From: CAZOOR01 sp964581505
GTDB taxonomy: Bacteria; Bacteroidota; Ignavibacteria; Kapaibacteriales; UBA2268
Direction of reading: 5' to 3'
DNA: 36,253 bases
Assembly: GCA_964581505.1 (NCBI GenBank)
Contig: CAZOOR010000022.1
Span: 1-36,253, forward strand
How positions within the stretch are numbered: the stretch's first letter is position 1; each line of letters starts with the position of its first letter. Below the pieces are notes generated by a model, which worked only from the letters and a program-made list of their open reading frames with translations, had not been told where the DNA came from and did no database searches. This document shows positions 23,836 to 33,018 of the stretch, piece by piece. Position numbers and translations under genes: made by a program.

Positions 23836-24585
23836 TTACATAACCATGCCGCCGTCCACGTGTAGCACTTGTCCTGTGATATATGAGGAATCGGGTCCTG
23901 AAAAAAATGCAACCGTATTCGCAATATCCTCGGCTAATGCTCCGCGTTTTAGCGGAATTATTTCAAGAAATGATTTCTTCTGCTCTTCGGTCAGCTGTTC
24001 CGTCATTGGCGTAATCACATAACCCGGAGCTATAAGATTGACAAGGATATTCCGCGAACCGAATTCCTTGGCTATTGATTTTGTAAAGCCAATTAATCCT
24101 GCCTTTGATGCCGAATAGTTTGCCTGTCCGGCATTGCCCATTACGCCGACAACAGAACCCATATTTATAATTCTGCCGGAACGTTGGGACATCATCTGCC
24201 TTGTAACCGCTTTGACGCATAGGAACGCACCTTTTAGATTAGTATTTATTACTGCGTCCCAGTTTGCGGCGCTCATACGCATAAGCAATGTATCGCGTGT
24301 AATACCTGCATTATTAACAAGTATATCCACTCTGCCGGTTTTTTCAATTACCTGTGCAAATGCTTTATTGACTGATTCCTCGTCTGTAACATCAACTTGT
24401 ATAGTTTCGACAAATTTCGCTAAGTTCTCATCTTCGATAAATACTTCATCTGCCTGAGGAATATTATAGTCAAGGGCAAACACTGTTGCACCGTCTCGTA
24501 GAAATCTTTCTACGATTGCTTTGCCGATTCCACGGCAACCGCCGGTAACAACTGCGGTCTTTCCTTCGAGTGTTTTAGTCATCAT
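23836..24585 (-). CDS. fabG: 3-oxoacyl-ACP reductase
   Basis: NADPH-dependent reduction of 3-oxoacyl-ACP. SDR fold: cofactor-binding TGGCRGIGKAI (about 14-24), NNAGITRD (about 89-96), and catalytic Ser (INMGSVVG), Tyr and Lys (YSASKAG). The 249-residue length is standard. Two adjacent ATG codons precede TKTLEGK; either could start. It lies 44 nt after fabD. Confidence 0.96.
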   Translation of the reverse strand: MMTKTLEGKTAVVTGGCRGIGKAIVERFLRDGATVFALDYNIPQADEVFIEDENLAKFVETIQVDVTDEESVNKAFAQVIEKTGRVDILVNNAGITRDTLLMRMSAANWDAVINTNLKGAFLCVKAVTRQMMSQRSGRIINMGSVVGVMGNAGQANYSASKAGLIGFTKSIAKEFGSRNILVNLIAPGYVITPMTEQLTEEQKKSFLEIIPLKRGALAEDIANTVAFFSGPDSSYITGQVLHVDGGMVM

Positions 24586-24629
24586 TTATTTAAGTGTAAT
24601 TGTTTAAAAAACAAATATATTAAAAAAAT

Positions 24630-25562
24630 TTAATTTTTATACAAAATTTTCTCAATATCTTCCGCTTTATCATATCCTTCGATTGTTACATCGCTCAAAG
24701 TTCGCTTTACCAAACCCTGCAAAACGCTGCTAGGTCCTAACTCAATATATCTCGAAATGCCTTGAGCATTCATATTTTTAAGCGTCTGTGTCCATTTGAC
24801 CGGAAGCATTAATTGCTCAATCAGCGATTGCTTCAATTCCTTGCCACTTGTAACAGGAGTGGCATAAACATTAGGATAGACCGGAACTTTTGCATCTGCA
24901 AATTCAATTTCACTAATTGCATTTGCCAAATCTTCCTTTGCAGATTTGAGCAGTGGCGAATGGAAAGCACCGCTTACCTGCAATTCCTTAACAATCCTTG
25001 CCCCTGCCTCTTTGAACATTTTTGCATTTTCGCGTAAATAGTCTGCCGAACCGGATACTACAATCTGTCCCGGACAATTATAGTTTGCAGGTACAACGAC
25101 ATTTCCATTGCCGTTTTCACTTAGTTCTTTGCATACCGCCTCGACCCGAGCATCATCTAAATTAATTACTGCAAACATAGTCCCCGGCTCCTGCTCACCG
25201 GCTTTGAACATCAACTCGCCCCTAATAGAAACAAGTTTAATCGCATCATCGAAAGAAAGAACCCCGGCGGCAAAGAGAGCCGCATATTCACCAACCGAAT
25301 GACCCGCCACAGCATCATATTCGAGTTTGTTTTTCAATAATGAAAAAGCCACCGCACTATGAAGAAATAGCGCCGGCTGAGTAAATCTTGTTTCTTTTAA
25401 TTTTTCAGCAGGACCGGCAAAGCAAATATCGCTCAACTTATAAGCAAGTATAGTGTTTGCTCTATCGATAAGTTCTTTTGCTTGCGATTCTTTTCCATAT
25501 ATATCGGCAAGCATACCGACATATTGCGAACCCTGTCCCGAAAATAATAATGCTGTTTTCAT
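24630..25562 (-). CDS. fabD: Malonyl-CoA:ACP transacylase
   Basis: Loads malonyl groups onto ACP. The catalytic Ser is in GHSVGEYAAL (about 91-100), with FSGQGSQYVGM at the N-terminus and the catalytic His in SGAFHSPLL (about 197-205). The 310-residue length is normal. It starts 2 nt after the fabH stop, implying translational coupling. Confidence 0.97.
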   Translation of the reverse strand: MKTALLFSGQGSQYVGMLADIYGKESQAKELIDRANTILAYKLSDICFAGPAEKLKETRFTQPALFLHSAVAFSLLKNKLEYDAVAGHSVGEYAALFAAGVLSFDDAIKLVSIRGELMFKAGEQEPGTMFAVINLDDARVEAVCKELSENGNGNVVVPANYNCPGQIVVSGSADYLRENAKMFKEAGARIVKELQVSGAFHSPLLKSAKEDLANAISEIEFADAKVPVYPNVYATPVTSGKELKQSLIEQLMLPVKWTQTLKNMNAQGISRYIELGPSSVLQGLVKRTLSDVTIEGYDKAEDIEKILYKN

Positions 25563-25564
25563 AA

Positions 25565-26587
25565 TTATTTGCTATTGCTTTGTTTGTCCAAACTCCATTT
25601 CAGATAGATAGTTCCCCAAGTGAAACCTGCGCCAAAAGTGGACAAAATCAAATTATCTCCCTTTTCGATTTGTCCGTTTTCGTACCATTCCGAAAGGCAC
25701 ATAGGTATAGTAGCAGAAGTCGTATTGCCGTATCTGTCAATATTAATCATAACTTTTTCAGGTGATAATCCCATTCTATCGGCAGTTGCGGAAATAATAC
25801 GCAAATTAGCCTGATGAGGCACTAACCAACGAATGTTGTCCGATGTCAAGTTGTTTCGCTCCATAATTTCAACGGAGATATCCGCCATACCTTTGACTGC
25901 GGCTTTGAATACAGCCTGTCCGTCCTGAAAAATAAAATGCTCTTTTGCATCTACGGTTTGATGAGATGCAGGTTTGAAACTACCGCCTGCAATTTGCTTT
26001 AAATACTTACCGCCTGCACCGTCTATTCTGGTGATTGAATCCATAATACCCAAACCCGGTTCATCGGATTGTTCTATAATACAAACACTTGCCGCATCAC
26101 CAAAGAGAACGCAGGTCGCCCTATCTTCATAATCTACGATAGAACTCATCTTGTCTGCACCGCAGAGTAATACACGTTTGGCAGCGCCTGATTCAACGAG
26201 CTTTGCCGCAGTAAGCAATGAGAAAATAAATCCCGAGCAAGCCGCCGAAATATCATATCCCCAAGCGTTAGTCAGCCCCAATTTATTCTGCACAACTGCG
26301 GCAGTACTGGGGAACATATGGTCGGGGGTTACTGTTGCTACAATAACGCAATCAATATCATCAACACCATAGCCTTTTTTTGCCATAGCTTCTTTTGCCG
26401 CCGGAACAATCATATCCGAGGTTGCCCCTTCTTTCATTATATGGCGTTCCCGAATACCTGTCCTTGACATAATCCAATCGTCCGAAGTATCCAAATAACT
26501 CTCAAAGTACTTATTATCGTATATCGTATCCGGCACAAAGTGCGCTATTGATGTAATTGTTGCGGGCATTTTATTATTATTATTCAT
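25565..26587 (-). CDS. fabH: Beta-ketoacyl-ACP synthase III
   Basis: Starts fatty-acid synthesis by condensing acyl-CoA with malonyl-ACP. The Cys-His-Asn triad is visible: AACSGFIFSLL, VPHQANLRI and NIDRYGNTTSATIP. The N-terminal TSIAHFVPDTIYDN...DDWIMSRTGIRERHI is typical. The 340-residue protein is preceded by plsX (12 nt) and followed by fabD (2 nt). The adjacency to plsX suggests that the primer pool and acyl-phosphate formation are coordinated. Confidence 0.97.
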   Translation of the reverse strand: MNNNNKMPATITSIAHFVPDTIYDNKYFESYLDTSDDWIMSRTGIRERHIMKEGATSDMIVPAAKEAMAKKGYGVDDIDCVIVATVTPDHMFPSTAAVVQNKLGLTNAWGYDISAACSGFIFSLLTAAKLVESGAAKRVLLCGADKMSSIVDYEDRATCVLFGDAASVCIIEQSDEPGLGIMDSITRIDGAGGKYLKQIAGGSFKPASHQTVDAKEHFIFQDGQAVFKAAVKGMADISVEIMERNNLTSDNIRWLVPHQANLRIISATADRMGLSPEKVMINIDRYGNTTSATIPMCLSEWYENGQIEKGDNLILSTFGAGFTWGTIYLKWSLDKQSNSK

Positions 26588-26599
26588 TATAAACTAAAA

Positions 26600-27616
26600 T
26601 TATTTTAATGCTTTCTCTATTTCCTTATTAACTTCTTTTTCAATCTGCTCGACCGCTTTTAGAATCATATTCCGTATTGCCAAAGGCGATGATTTTCCGT
26701 GACCGATGATAATAACACCATTAGTACCAAGCAACGGAACTCCGCCGTAATTCTGATAATCCAAATCTGTAAAAACTTTTTTCAAGACAGGCATAAACAT
26801 TCCCATCATCAATTTGTTTTTCAGACTTTTATCAGCAAAACCCTTGAACTTGCTTTTCATCAATGTCATCACACTTTCGGCAAATTTCAAAATTATATTG
26901 CCGGTGAATCCATCACAAACAATAACATCGCAATCGCCGGTCAAAACATCGCGTCCTTCGATATTTCCGACAAAATTCAAATTGCTTTCTTTCAGTAGTT
27001 TGTGAGCCTGAAGCACCAATTCGTTTCCTTTGGAGTCTTCCTCGCCAATGCTTAATAATCCCACTTTGGGGTTTGATATGCCCAGAATTTTTTCAATATA
27101 AATACTGCCCATTACGGCAAAATCATAGATAAAACGCGGTTTGCATTCTACGTTAGCACCGACATCAAGTACAAGCACGGATTTATTGACACCCGGAAAA
27201 TACGAGCCGATTGTAGGACGCGATACACCCTGAATTCTTCCGAGCAGTATTGTGCTTGTAGAAAGCACAGCTCCGGTATTACCCGCCGAGACAAAGGCAT
27301 CGGCTTTGCCCTGCTTCACTAACTCCACGCCCATATAGAGCGAAGAATTTTTCTTGTTTTTCAGAACGGCTGTCGGCTCATCTTTCATTGTTACCACTTC
27401 GTCAGCATGGACGATTGAATACGAGAACTCGGGATTACCGAGTGTATTCAAATGCGACTTAATGACGTCCTCTTTGCCTACCAATAAAATTTCAAGATTG
27501 ACATTTTTAGGACAATGCTTAAAAGCTTGAATTGCACCTTCGATTTCATTCAAAGGTGCAAAATCACCGCCCATAGCATCTATGGCAATTTTATATTTTG
27601 GTTTTTGCAAACTCAT
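26600..27616 (-). CDS. plsX: Phosphate acyltransferase
   Basis: Converts acyl-ACP to acyl-phosphate for the PlsX/PlsY route to phospholipids; peripheral membrane enzyme. It starts with YKIAIDAMGGDFAP (8-21) and has the family blocks SAGNTGAVLS, GVNKSVLVLDVGAN, NVEGRD-like (GNIEGRDVLTGDCDVIVCDGFTGNI) and GGVPLLG followed by GHGKSS. The 338 residues match the family. It lies 27 nt after rpmF in the conserved DUF177-rpmF-plsX-fab order. Confidence 0.98.
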   Translation of the reverse strand: MSLQKPKYKIAIDAMGGDFAPLNEIEGAIQAFKHCPKNVNLEILLVGKEDVIKSHLNTLGNPEFSYSIVHADEVVTMKDEPTAVLKNKKNSSLYMGVELVKQGKADAFVSAGNTGAVLSTSTILLGRIQGVSRPTIGSYFPGVNKSVLVLDVGANVECKPRFIYDFAVMGSIYIEKILGISNPKVGLLSIGEEDSKGNELVLQAHKLLKESNLNFVGNIEGRDVLTGDCDVIVCDGFTGNIILKFAESVMTLMKSKFKGFADKSLKNKLMMGMFMPVLKKVFTDLDYQNYGGVPLLGTNGVIIIGHGKSSPLAIRNMILKAVEQIEKEVNKEIEKALK

Positions 27617-27643
27617 CTGTTCCGGTCAAGCAAATAATTTCGC

Positions 27644-27814
27644 TTATGAAATTACTTTACGTCCGTTGTAATAGCCACACTCGGGGCAAGCCTTATGTGC
27701 CTGCTTGTACGCACCGCATTGCGGGCAAGTACTGACCGTAGGAGCAACTGCTTTGTAGTGAGTTCTTCTCTTATCTCTTCTCGATTTAGAATGTTTCCTA
27801 TTCGGATTTGGCAT
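27644..27814 (-). CDS. rpmF: 50S ribosomal protein bL32
   Basis: A 56-residue ribosomal protein. It begins MPNPNRKHSKSRRDKRRTHY, the bL32 signature, and carries a zinc ribbon CPQC (30-33) and CPEC (43-46), ending YYNGRKVIS. The start is supported by AAGGTGAT 5 nt upstream on the minus strand. It sits between the DUF177 gene and plsX, the arrangement found in many bacteria, linking ribosome and membrane synthesis. Confidence 0.97.
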   Translation of the reverse strand: MPNPNRKHSKSRRDKRRTHYKAVAPTVSTCPQCGAYKQAHKACPECGYYNGRKVIS

Positions 27815-27849
27815 TTTATCACCTTGTTGTTAAATAAATTCTATTTCAC

Positions 27850-28371
27850 TTAATTCAATTTCAAATTTTTTAATTGCGACCAACGGTCATCAATTGCTTT
27901 TTGAGACTGCACTTTCTTTTTTTTATTTGAAAATTCCGGGAAAATATCCTCAAAACTTTTATCTCTGTATTTAGGTGCAACTCTTTTCATCGGCAAATGT
28001 AGCAAAAGTTCTTCACGAATGAAAGCCGTCAAATCAATATACTTTTCGTCTTCGTGAAAAGCAATTTCTTCATTATCTCTTAATTCTCGTTCCTTCTGCT
28101 CGAAAAACAATCCTGTATCACGCACAAATGACGAGCGAAAATCAAAACCAACGGTATCCTCATACTCCTCAAGCGACACATCGCAAACAAGCCTGACAGG
28201 GCATTCCGCCTTGCAGTCGAACACATAGTGCTGTCCGTTCTTTCTGAATGAGCCGTTGAGTATGACATCTCCAAAGAACTCAGACGAAAGAGAAGGAATT
28301 GAATTGACATCTACGGATAGTGCAATTGTATGCGTTCCGTCATCTAATCCCTGTATGAATACTTTTATCAT
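27850..28371 (-). CDS. DUF177 (YceD) family protein
   Basis: A 173-residue cytoplasmic protein of the YceD/DUF177 family, associated with 23S rRNA accumulation in some bacteria and plants and almost always encoded next to rpmF. The family core is visible: CKAECPVRLVCDVSLEEYE (about 54-72), followed by an acidic stretch and DLTAFIREELLLHLPMKRVAP (about 113-133). It is the first gene of the lipid operon and starts about 22 nt after the predicted transcription start. Function is inferred from family. Confidence 0.88.
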   Translation of the reverse strand: MIKVFIQGLDDGTHTIALSVDVNSIPSLSSEFFGDVILNGSFRKNGQHYVFDCKAECPVRLVCDVSLEEYEDTVGFDFRSSFVRDTGLFFEQKERELRDNEEIAFHEDEKYIDLTAFIREELLLHLPMKRVAPKYRDKSFEDIFPEFSNKKKKVQSQKAIDDRWSQLKNLKLN

Positions 28372-28399
28372 TTTCGAACATCTGCTCCAATAAAGCTTA

Positions 28400-28430
28400 C
28401 AAATTTAATATATTTAGCAAAATTATCAAA
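28400..28430 (-). promoter_or_regulatory. Promoter of the DUF177-rpmF-plsX-fab operon (TTTG-N19-TAAATTTG)
   Basis: On the minus strand TTTG (28430-28427), exactly 19 nt, then TAAATTTG (28407-28400): a full match to the Bacteroidota housekeeping promoter. Predicted start is near 28393. It is the clearest promoter in the window. Confidence 0.8.
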
Positions 28431-28525
28431 ATTTGACGGGTAATATTATTATTTATCTTTCTTTTCCGTTTTTACGTATTTGGATAATATTTTAATTTGC
28501 GGACGAAATTTTAAGCACTACACAA

Positions 28526-28556
28526 TTTATAAAGTCGTGTTTATTATTTAACTTTG
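28526..28556 (+). promoter_or_regulatory. Promoter of alaS (TTTA-N19-TAACTTTG)
   Basis: TTTA at 28526-28529 and TAACTTTG at 28549-28556, 19 nt apart, one mismatch to the Bacteroidota consensus. The leader would be about 22 nt, with an AAGGA Shine-Dalgarno 6 nt before the ATG. Confidence 0.65.
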
Positions 28557-28584
28557 TATTTTTGAACATCAGTCAAGGAAAATA

Positions 28585-31113
28585 ATGACATCAAAGGAAA
28601 TAAGAAAATCCTTTCTCGACTTTTTTAAAGACAAACAACATAGAATTGTAGAAAGCGCTCCGGTTGTTCCCTATGGCGACCCGACCCTGCTTTTTACTAA
28701 CGCCGGAATGAATCAGTTCAAAGATGTTTTCCTCGGTGTTGGCACCCGAGACTATAATAGAGCCGCCGATACACAGAAATGTATTCGCGTAAGCGGCAAG
28801 CATAATGATTTGGAAGAAGTAGGTGTTGATACTTATCATCATACATTTTTCGAGATGCTGGGCAATTGGAGCTTTGGCGACTACTACAAGGAAGAAGCAA
28901 TTGAATGGGCTTGGCAATTGCTTACTAAGGTTTGGAAATTAGATAAAAAACGATTGTATGCTACTGTTTTCCGCGATGATGACGATGCTTATGAGATTTG
29001 GAAAAAATATCTTCCCGAATCCCGCATTCAGCGTTTTGACGAAAAAGATAATTTTTGGGAAATGGGTGAAACGGGTCCCTGCGGTCCTTGCTCCGAAATC
29101 CATTATGATAATACGCCGGACTATTCCGGTGCAAACTTGGTCAATGCCGGCTCTCCCGATGTAATTGAAATTTGGAATCTTGTATTTATCCAGTATAATA
29201 GAAAACAGGACGGCTCTTTGGAGGATTTAAGCTCCAAGCACGTGGATACGGGAATGGGTTTTGAGCGCATCGTTGCTGTTTTGCAAGGGAAAGATTCCAA
29301 TTACGATACAGATGTTTTTCAGCCGATTATAACGAAAATTGCAGAACTCTCCGGCAAAGATTATCATTCCGAATTGGACAATCCCGATGGCACGGCTATG
29401 CGTGTCATTGCCGACCATTTGCGTACATTATCGTTTGCTATTGCAGACGGCGCTATTCCGAGTAATGAGGGACGCGGCTATGTGTTACGTAGAATTTTAC
29501 GCCGTGCCAGCCGTTTTGCTCGCAATCTCGGTTTTAGTGAACCGATGATATATAAATTATTACCGACATTGATTTCCGTTCTCGGGGATACTTTTGCAGA
29601 ATTGGAAAAGAACAAAGATGTTATTGAACGTGTGATTAAGGCGGAGGAAGAAAGTTTTCTTAATACACTTGAGCGAGGCTTACTCAAATTTGACGAAATT
29701 GTTGCTAATAATGCAAAAGCCATATCCGGCAAAGACGCTTTTCTCCTCTACGATACTTTCGGCTTCCCTATTGATTTGACACAGTTGATTGCTCGCGAAA
29801 GAGTATTGACAGTTGATTATGCAGGATTTGAAAAGGAAATGCAAAAACAGAAAGAGCGTTCCCGTGCTTCCCGAAAAGTTCATCATCAGGACGTTGAAAC
29901 TCCCGTCATTGACGGGAAAACAGAATTTACGGGATATGATGAATTGCAGACTGAAGCAAAGGTTCTTTATGTTAATAAAAATCAAGTTGTAACGGACAAA
30001 ACTCCATTCTATGTAGAGAGTGGCGGTCAGCTTGCCGATACGGGCGAAATTATTCTTGGCGGTGAAACATACCAAGTAAGCGACACAAGAAAATCGGGAG
30101 ATGCCGTCATTCATTATTGTTCTCGTAATGTGGAGAACCTTCCGGGTGCAACTGCACTGCTCAAAGTTGACGGCAACAGAAGACATAATATAATGCGCAA
30201 CCATTCGGCGACACATCTATTGCACGAAGCACTGTCTCGGGTTCTCGGTTCGCATATCAAGCAATCCGGTTCACTTGTAGCGCCGGATTATTTGCGATTT
30301 GATTTCAATCATTTTGAAAAAGTGAGCGATGAACAGCTGAAAGAAATCGAGACAATTGTTAATAAGAAAATACTCGAAGCAATTGATGTCGAAACAAAAG
30401 TAATGTCAATTGACGAAGCAAAGCAAAACTCGAAAACAAAGATGTTCTTTGGTGATAAATATGGCGATATTGTTCGCGTTGTTACTATGGGGAACGACTA
30501 TTCCAGCGAGTTTTGCGGTGGTACACATATCAAAAATACATCTGAAATCGGACTGTTTAAAATCACTTCCGAATCGTCAATTGCCGCCGGTGTTCGTAGG
30601 ATTGAAGCCGTTACAGGCGAAGGCGTAATACAGTATATTTACGGACAGCAAGAAATTATTAACCAAAAAGAAGAAAATATTTCTACTCTGAACGATAAGA
30701 TTCGTTCACTCGAAAAAGAATTGGATACGGAAAAGAACAAGCAGATAGGCTCGCAGATTGATGATATTATTAATACTGCAAATGAAATAAATGGAATAAA
30801 AATTGCTACTAAAAAGATTGAAGCCCAGAATATTGAGCAGCTGAGAACTGCCGGTGAAAATTTGAGAAATGCACTCAAACAATCGGGTGTCGGACTTCTT
30901 GCATCGCTAATTAATGATAAGGTGCAACTTGTCTGCGTAGTTACAGATGACATAATGAAGAAAATGCCGGCGGGCAAAATCGTAGGGCAAGCGGCAAAAA
31001 TCATTGGCGGCGGTGGCGGCGGCAAGCCTCATCTGGCTACTGCCGGCGGCAGAGACGAAACAAAAATAGATGCTATGTTTGCAGAGTTGCCGACTATTAT
31101 TTCATCATTTTAA
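28585..31113 (+). CDS. alaS: Alanyl-tRNA synthetase
   Basis: Charges tRNA-Ala. The 842-residue protein has the class II catalytic domain from MTSKEIRKSFLDFF and VPYGDPTLLFTNAGMNQFKD; the tRNA-recognition middle region; the editing domain with the zinc-binding NHSATHLLHEAL (about 540-551) and EFCGGTHIKNT (about 641-651), both Cys and His residues present; and a coiled segment with a C-terminal domain ending GGGGGGKPHLATAGG. It is somewhat shorter than the E. coli enzyme (876), the difference being probably in the C-terminal region. It begins a group of same-strand genes. Confidence 0.98.
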   Translation: MTSKEIRKSFLDFFKDKQHRIVESAPVVPYGDPTLLFTNAGMNQFKDVFLGVGTRDYNRAADTQKCIRVSGKHNDLEEVGVDTYHHTFFEMLGNWSFGDYYKEEAIEWAWQLLTKVWKLDKKRLYATVFRDDDDAYEIWKKYLPESRIQRFDEKDNFWEMGETGPCGPCSEIHYDNTPDYSGANLVNAGSPDVIEIWNLVFIQYNRKQDGSLEDLSSKHVDTGMGFERIVAVLQGKDSNYDTDVFQPIITKIAELSGKDYHSELDNPDGTAMRVIADHLRTLSFAIADGAIPSNEGRGYVLRRILRRASRFARNLGFSEPMIYKLLPTLISVLGDTFAELEKNKDVIERVIKAEEESFLNTLERGLLKFDEIVANNAKAISGKDAFLLYDTFGFPIDLTQLIARERVLTVDYAGFEKEMQKQKERSRASRKVHHQDVETPVIDGKTEFTGYDELQTEAKVLYVNKNQVVTDKTPFYVESGGQLADTGEIILGGETYQVSDTRKSGDAVIHYCSRNVENLPGATALLKVDGNRRHNIMRNHSATHLLHEALSRVLGSHIKQSGSLVAPDYLRFDFNHFEKVSDEQLKEIETIVNKKILEAIDVETKVMSIDEAKQNSKTKMFFGDKYGDIVRVVTMGNDYSSEFCGGTHIKNTSEIGLFKITSESSIAAGVRRIEAVTGEGVIQYIYGQQEIINQKEENISTLNDKIRSLEKELDTEKNKQIGSQIDDIINTANEINGIKIATKKIEAQNIEQLRTAGENLRNALKQSGVGLLASLINDKVQLVCVVTDDIMKKMPAGKIVGQAAKIIGGGGGGKPHLATAGGRDETKIDAMFAELPTIISSF

Positions 31114-31126
31114 TAAATAAAGCAAA

Positions 31127-32179
31127 ATGGATAACACAACATCAATAAAGAATATACTGACTGTCTTCCTGATAGTGCTATTAGTCTATCTGATGTCATT
31201 GCTGTCCGCATTATTGATACCATTGGCAATGGCGCTACTGTTTGCCTTGCTTTTTCATCCATTGCAGTTACTATTAATCAAATGGAGAATACCGAAGTTC
31301 CTGACAATTCCGATAATTCTTATTCTCTCTTTGGTGATTTTCAATTTCCTTATCACAAGTGTCGTGCTAACTATCAGCGAGATGGCAAAGGATAAGGAAT
31401 ATTTTATTTCACAATTGAACATCAAGTTCGAGCAAATTATAATATGGCTGGACGGGTTTACACAAGGCAGAACAAATGTCGATGAAATGCTAAAAGCCCT
31501 TGGCGAATATATGAATTTCGCTAATTTGACAAATATTTTCAGTACCATTGTCGGTAGAATCGGGAATTTTTCAGGCTCATTTATTATTTTCCTGATTTAT
31601 TATATTCTGCTACTCTCGGGTATGTATGATTACAAAAAATATTTGAACTACGTATCAGGGAAAAAGGTTAATAATAAAATTGTGAAGAATTTCGAGAATA
31701 TACAGAGGCAATTGGTCTTTTATATAAAATTCAAATCAATGCTTAATCTTGTTTCGACAGTAATATTTACATCAATATTGTATGGGTTCGGCATAAGGTT
31801 TGCACTGTTCTGGGGAATTTTAAATTTCTTCTTGAATTTTATACCGAATTTCGGCTCATTGTTTTCCATCATTTTTGTTTCGCTAATGGGACTCATTCAA
31901 TTCGATTCATTCAACACATTGCTATTTATGATTATTGCATTGCTTATGGGTAATTTTATTATAGGCAGTTTAATTGAACCGAAAGTGATGGGCGATAAGC
32001 TTAGTTTGAATACGGTAACCGTAATATTCGGATTATTGTTCTGGGGTTATATTTGGGGGGTATCCGGTATGTTCCTTGCCGTACCTCTGCTGGTTATTAC
32101 AAAAGTGATTTTCGAGAGTTTTCCGGCGTTGGCACCAATTGGAAGGGTGATGGGTTCGCCCGAGGAACAATCCGATTAA
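31127..32179 (+). CDS. AI-2E family (PerM-like) membrane transporter
   Basis: A 350-residue inner-membrane protein with about eight hydrophobic segments: three near the N-terminus (NILTVFLIVLLVYLM, LLIPLAMALLFALLF, IPIILILSLVIFNFLITSVV), a soluble loop, then a cluster at 150-330. The conserved family block near the C-terminus (IGSLIEPKVMGDKLSLNTVTVIFGLLFWGYIWGVSGMFLAVPLL) is diagnostic. Family members export small molecules or act as Na+/H+ antiporters; a quorum-signal role is not implied. It starts 13 nt after the alaS stop, so is probably in the same transcript. Confidence 0.9.
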   Translation: MDNTTSIKNILTVFLIVLLVYLMSLLSALLIPLAMALLFALLFHPLQLLLIKWRIPKFLTIPIILILSLVIFNFLITSVVLTISEMAKDKEYFISQLNIKFEQIIIWLDGFTQGRTNVDEMLKALGEYMNFANLTNIFSTIVGRIGNFSGSFIIFLIYYILLLSGMYDYKKYLNYVSGKKVNNKIVKNFENIQRQLVFYIKFKSMLNLVSTVIFTSILYGFGIRFALFWGILNFFLNFIPNFGSLFSIIFVSLMGLIQFDSFNTLLFMIIALLMGNFIIGSLIEPKVMGDKLSLNTVTVIFGLLFWGYIWGVSGMFLAVPLLVITKVIFESFPALAPIGRVMGSPEEQSD

Positions 32180-32223
32180 AATAGGATATTAAATTTTTAT
32201 TATTATTTATTCAGGTATAAAAA

Positions 32224-33018
32224 TTGAAACAATTTAATATAAAAGCATTTTTAATAACAATCTTTGTCGGTTTGGTTATCACATCTGTTTTTATGCTGTT
32301 TGTGCGGACGGAATTTGCGACCGCATTATTTCCCGTAACGGCATTATGGGCGGCGTTTATTGTAACCGGTTTTTTTGTAGGCTATTTTTCCAACGGAGTT
32401 ACTTTCTTGGAGCCGGGCTTCGGTTCAATTATTTTGGCGGCTATTTTGTTTTTTATGCTCCCTTACTTCGAGATTGACGGTTTCTACGGAATTTGGGATT
32501 CCGACTGGTTGTTAATATATATGAATGCCGTAATCTTTACTTTTGCAGGCGCTTGGCTGGGTGAAAAATTTGAAAATACTTCGCTGAAGTCCGACCAACT
32601 TCTTGCTACTTCATTTGATTGGTCTTGGATGATTGCAGGTACTTTGATGGGTATTATATCAAGCATTATTATTGTTCTTTTGTTGGATTTACTGCTTGGT
32701 CCCGACCCCGAGAGTTTTCTTATTCCTTTCGTGCTTGCATTATTCATCACAGGTATAATCATCGGTTGGAAATCGCCCGGCTATACAGTAATCGAAGCCG
32801 GAGTTGCCGGTTTCCTTACGCTTACTATTCTGCTTAATGTCTATCGTATGACTTTGCAAACAGAAGAGCCGATAGGTAGCATTGCCATTATTGTCGGATT
32901 AATGGTAGGTTTCCTAGAAACTTATTTCGGAGGTGCTGTAGGCGAAAAGATTCAGGAATATTATGACAAGAAACGCAATAAAAAGCATAAAAGAAAAGAG
33001 AAAATTGCAAAACAGTAA
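32224..33018 (+). CDS. Polytopic membrane protein of unknown function with an internal duplication
   Basis: I do not recognise this 264-residue protein. It has about seven hydrophobic segments and a basic C-terminal tail (YYDKKRNKKHKRKEKIAKQ). The two halves resemble each other: GFFVGYFSNGVTFLEPGFGSIIL in the first corresponds to GIIIGWKSPGYTVIEAGVAGFLT in the second, and GAWLGEKFE to GGAVGEKIQ. Start: the frame is closed by TAA at 32218, leaving TTG at 32224 (AGG 8 nt upstream) as the only start before the first membrane segment; the next ATG would delete most of that segment. The following glycosyltransferase gene overlaps its last 56 nt. It may belong to a small operon with the permease and glycosyltransferase. 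Confidence 0.65.
   Translation: MKQFNIKAFLITIFVGLVITSVFMLFVRTEFATALFPVTALWAAFIVTGFFVGYFSNGVTFLEPGFGSIILAAILFFMLPYFEIDGFYGIWDSDWLLIYMNAVIFTFAGAWLGEKFENTSLKSDQLLATSFDWSWMIAGTLMGIISSIIIVLLLDLLLGPDPESFLIPFVLALFITGIIIGWKSPGYTVIEAGVAGFLTLTILLNVYRMTLQTEEPIGSIAIIVGLMVGFLETYFGGAVGEKIQEYYDKKRNKKHKRKEKIAKQ

Noticed and set aside
29680..30216. 178-codon minus-strand frame inside alaS
   Set aside because: It is antisense to the conserved alaS coding sequence and has no initiation signal or recognisable protein content.
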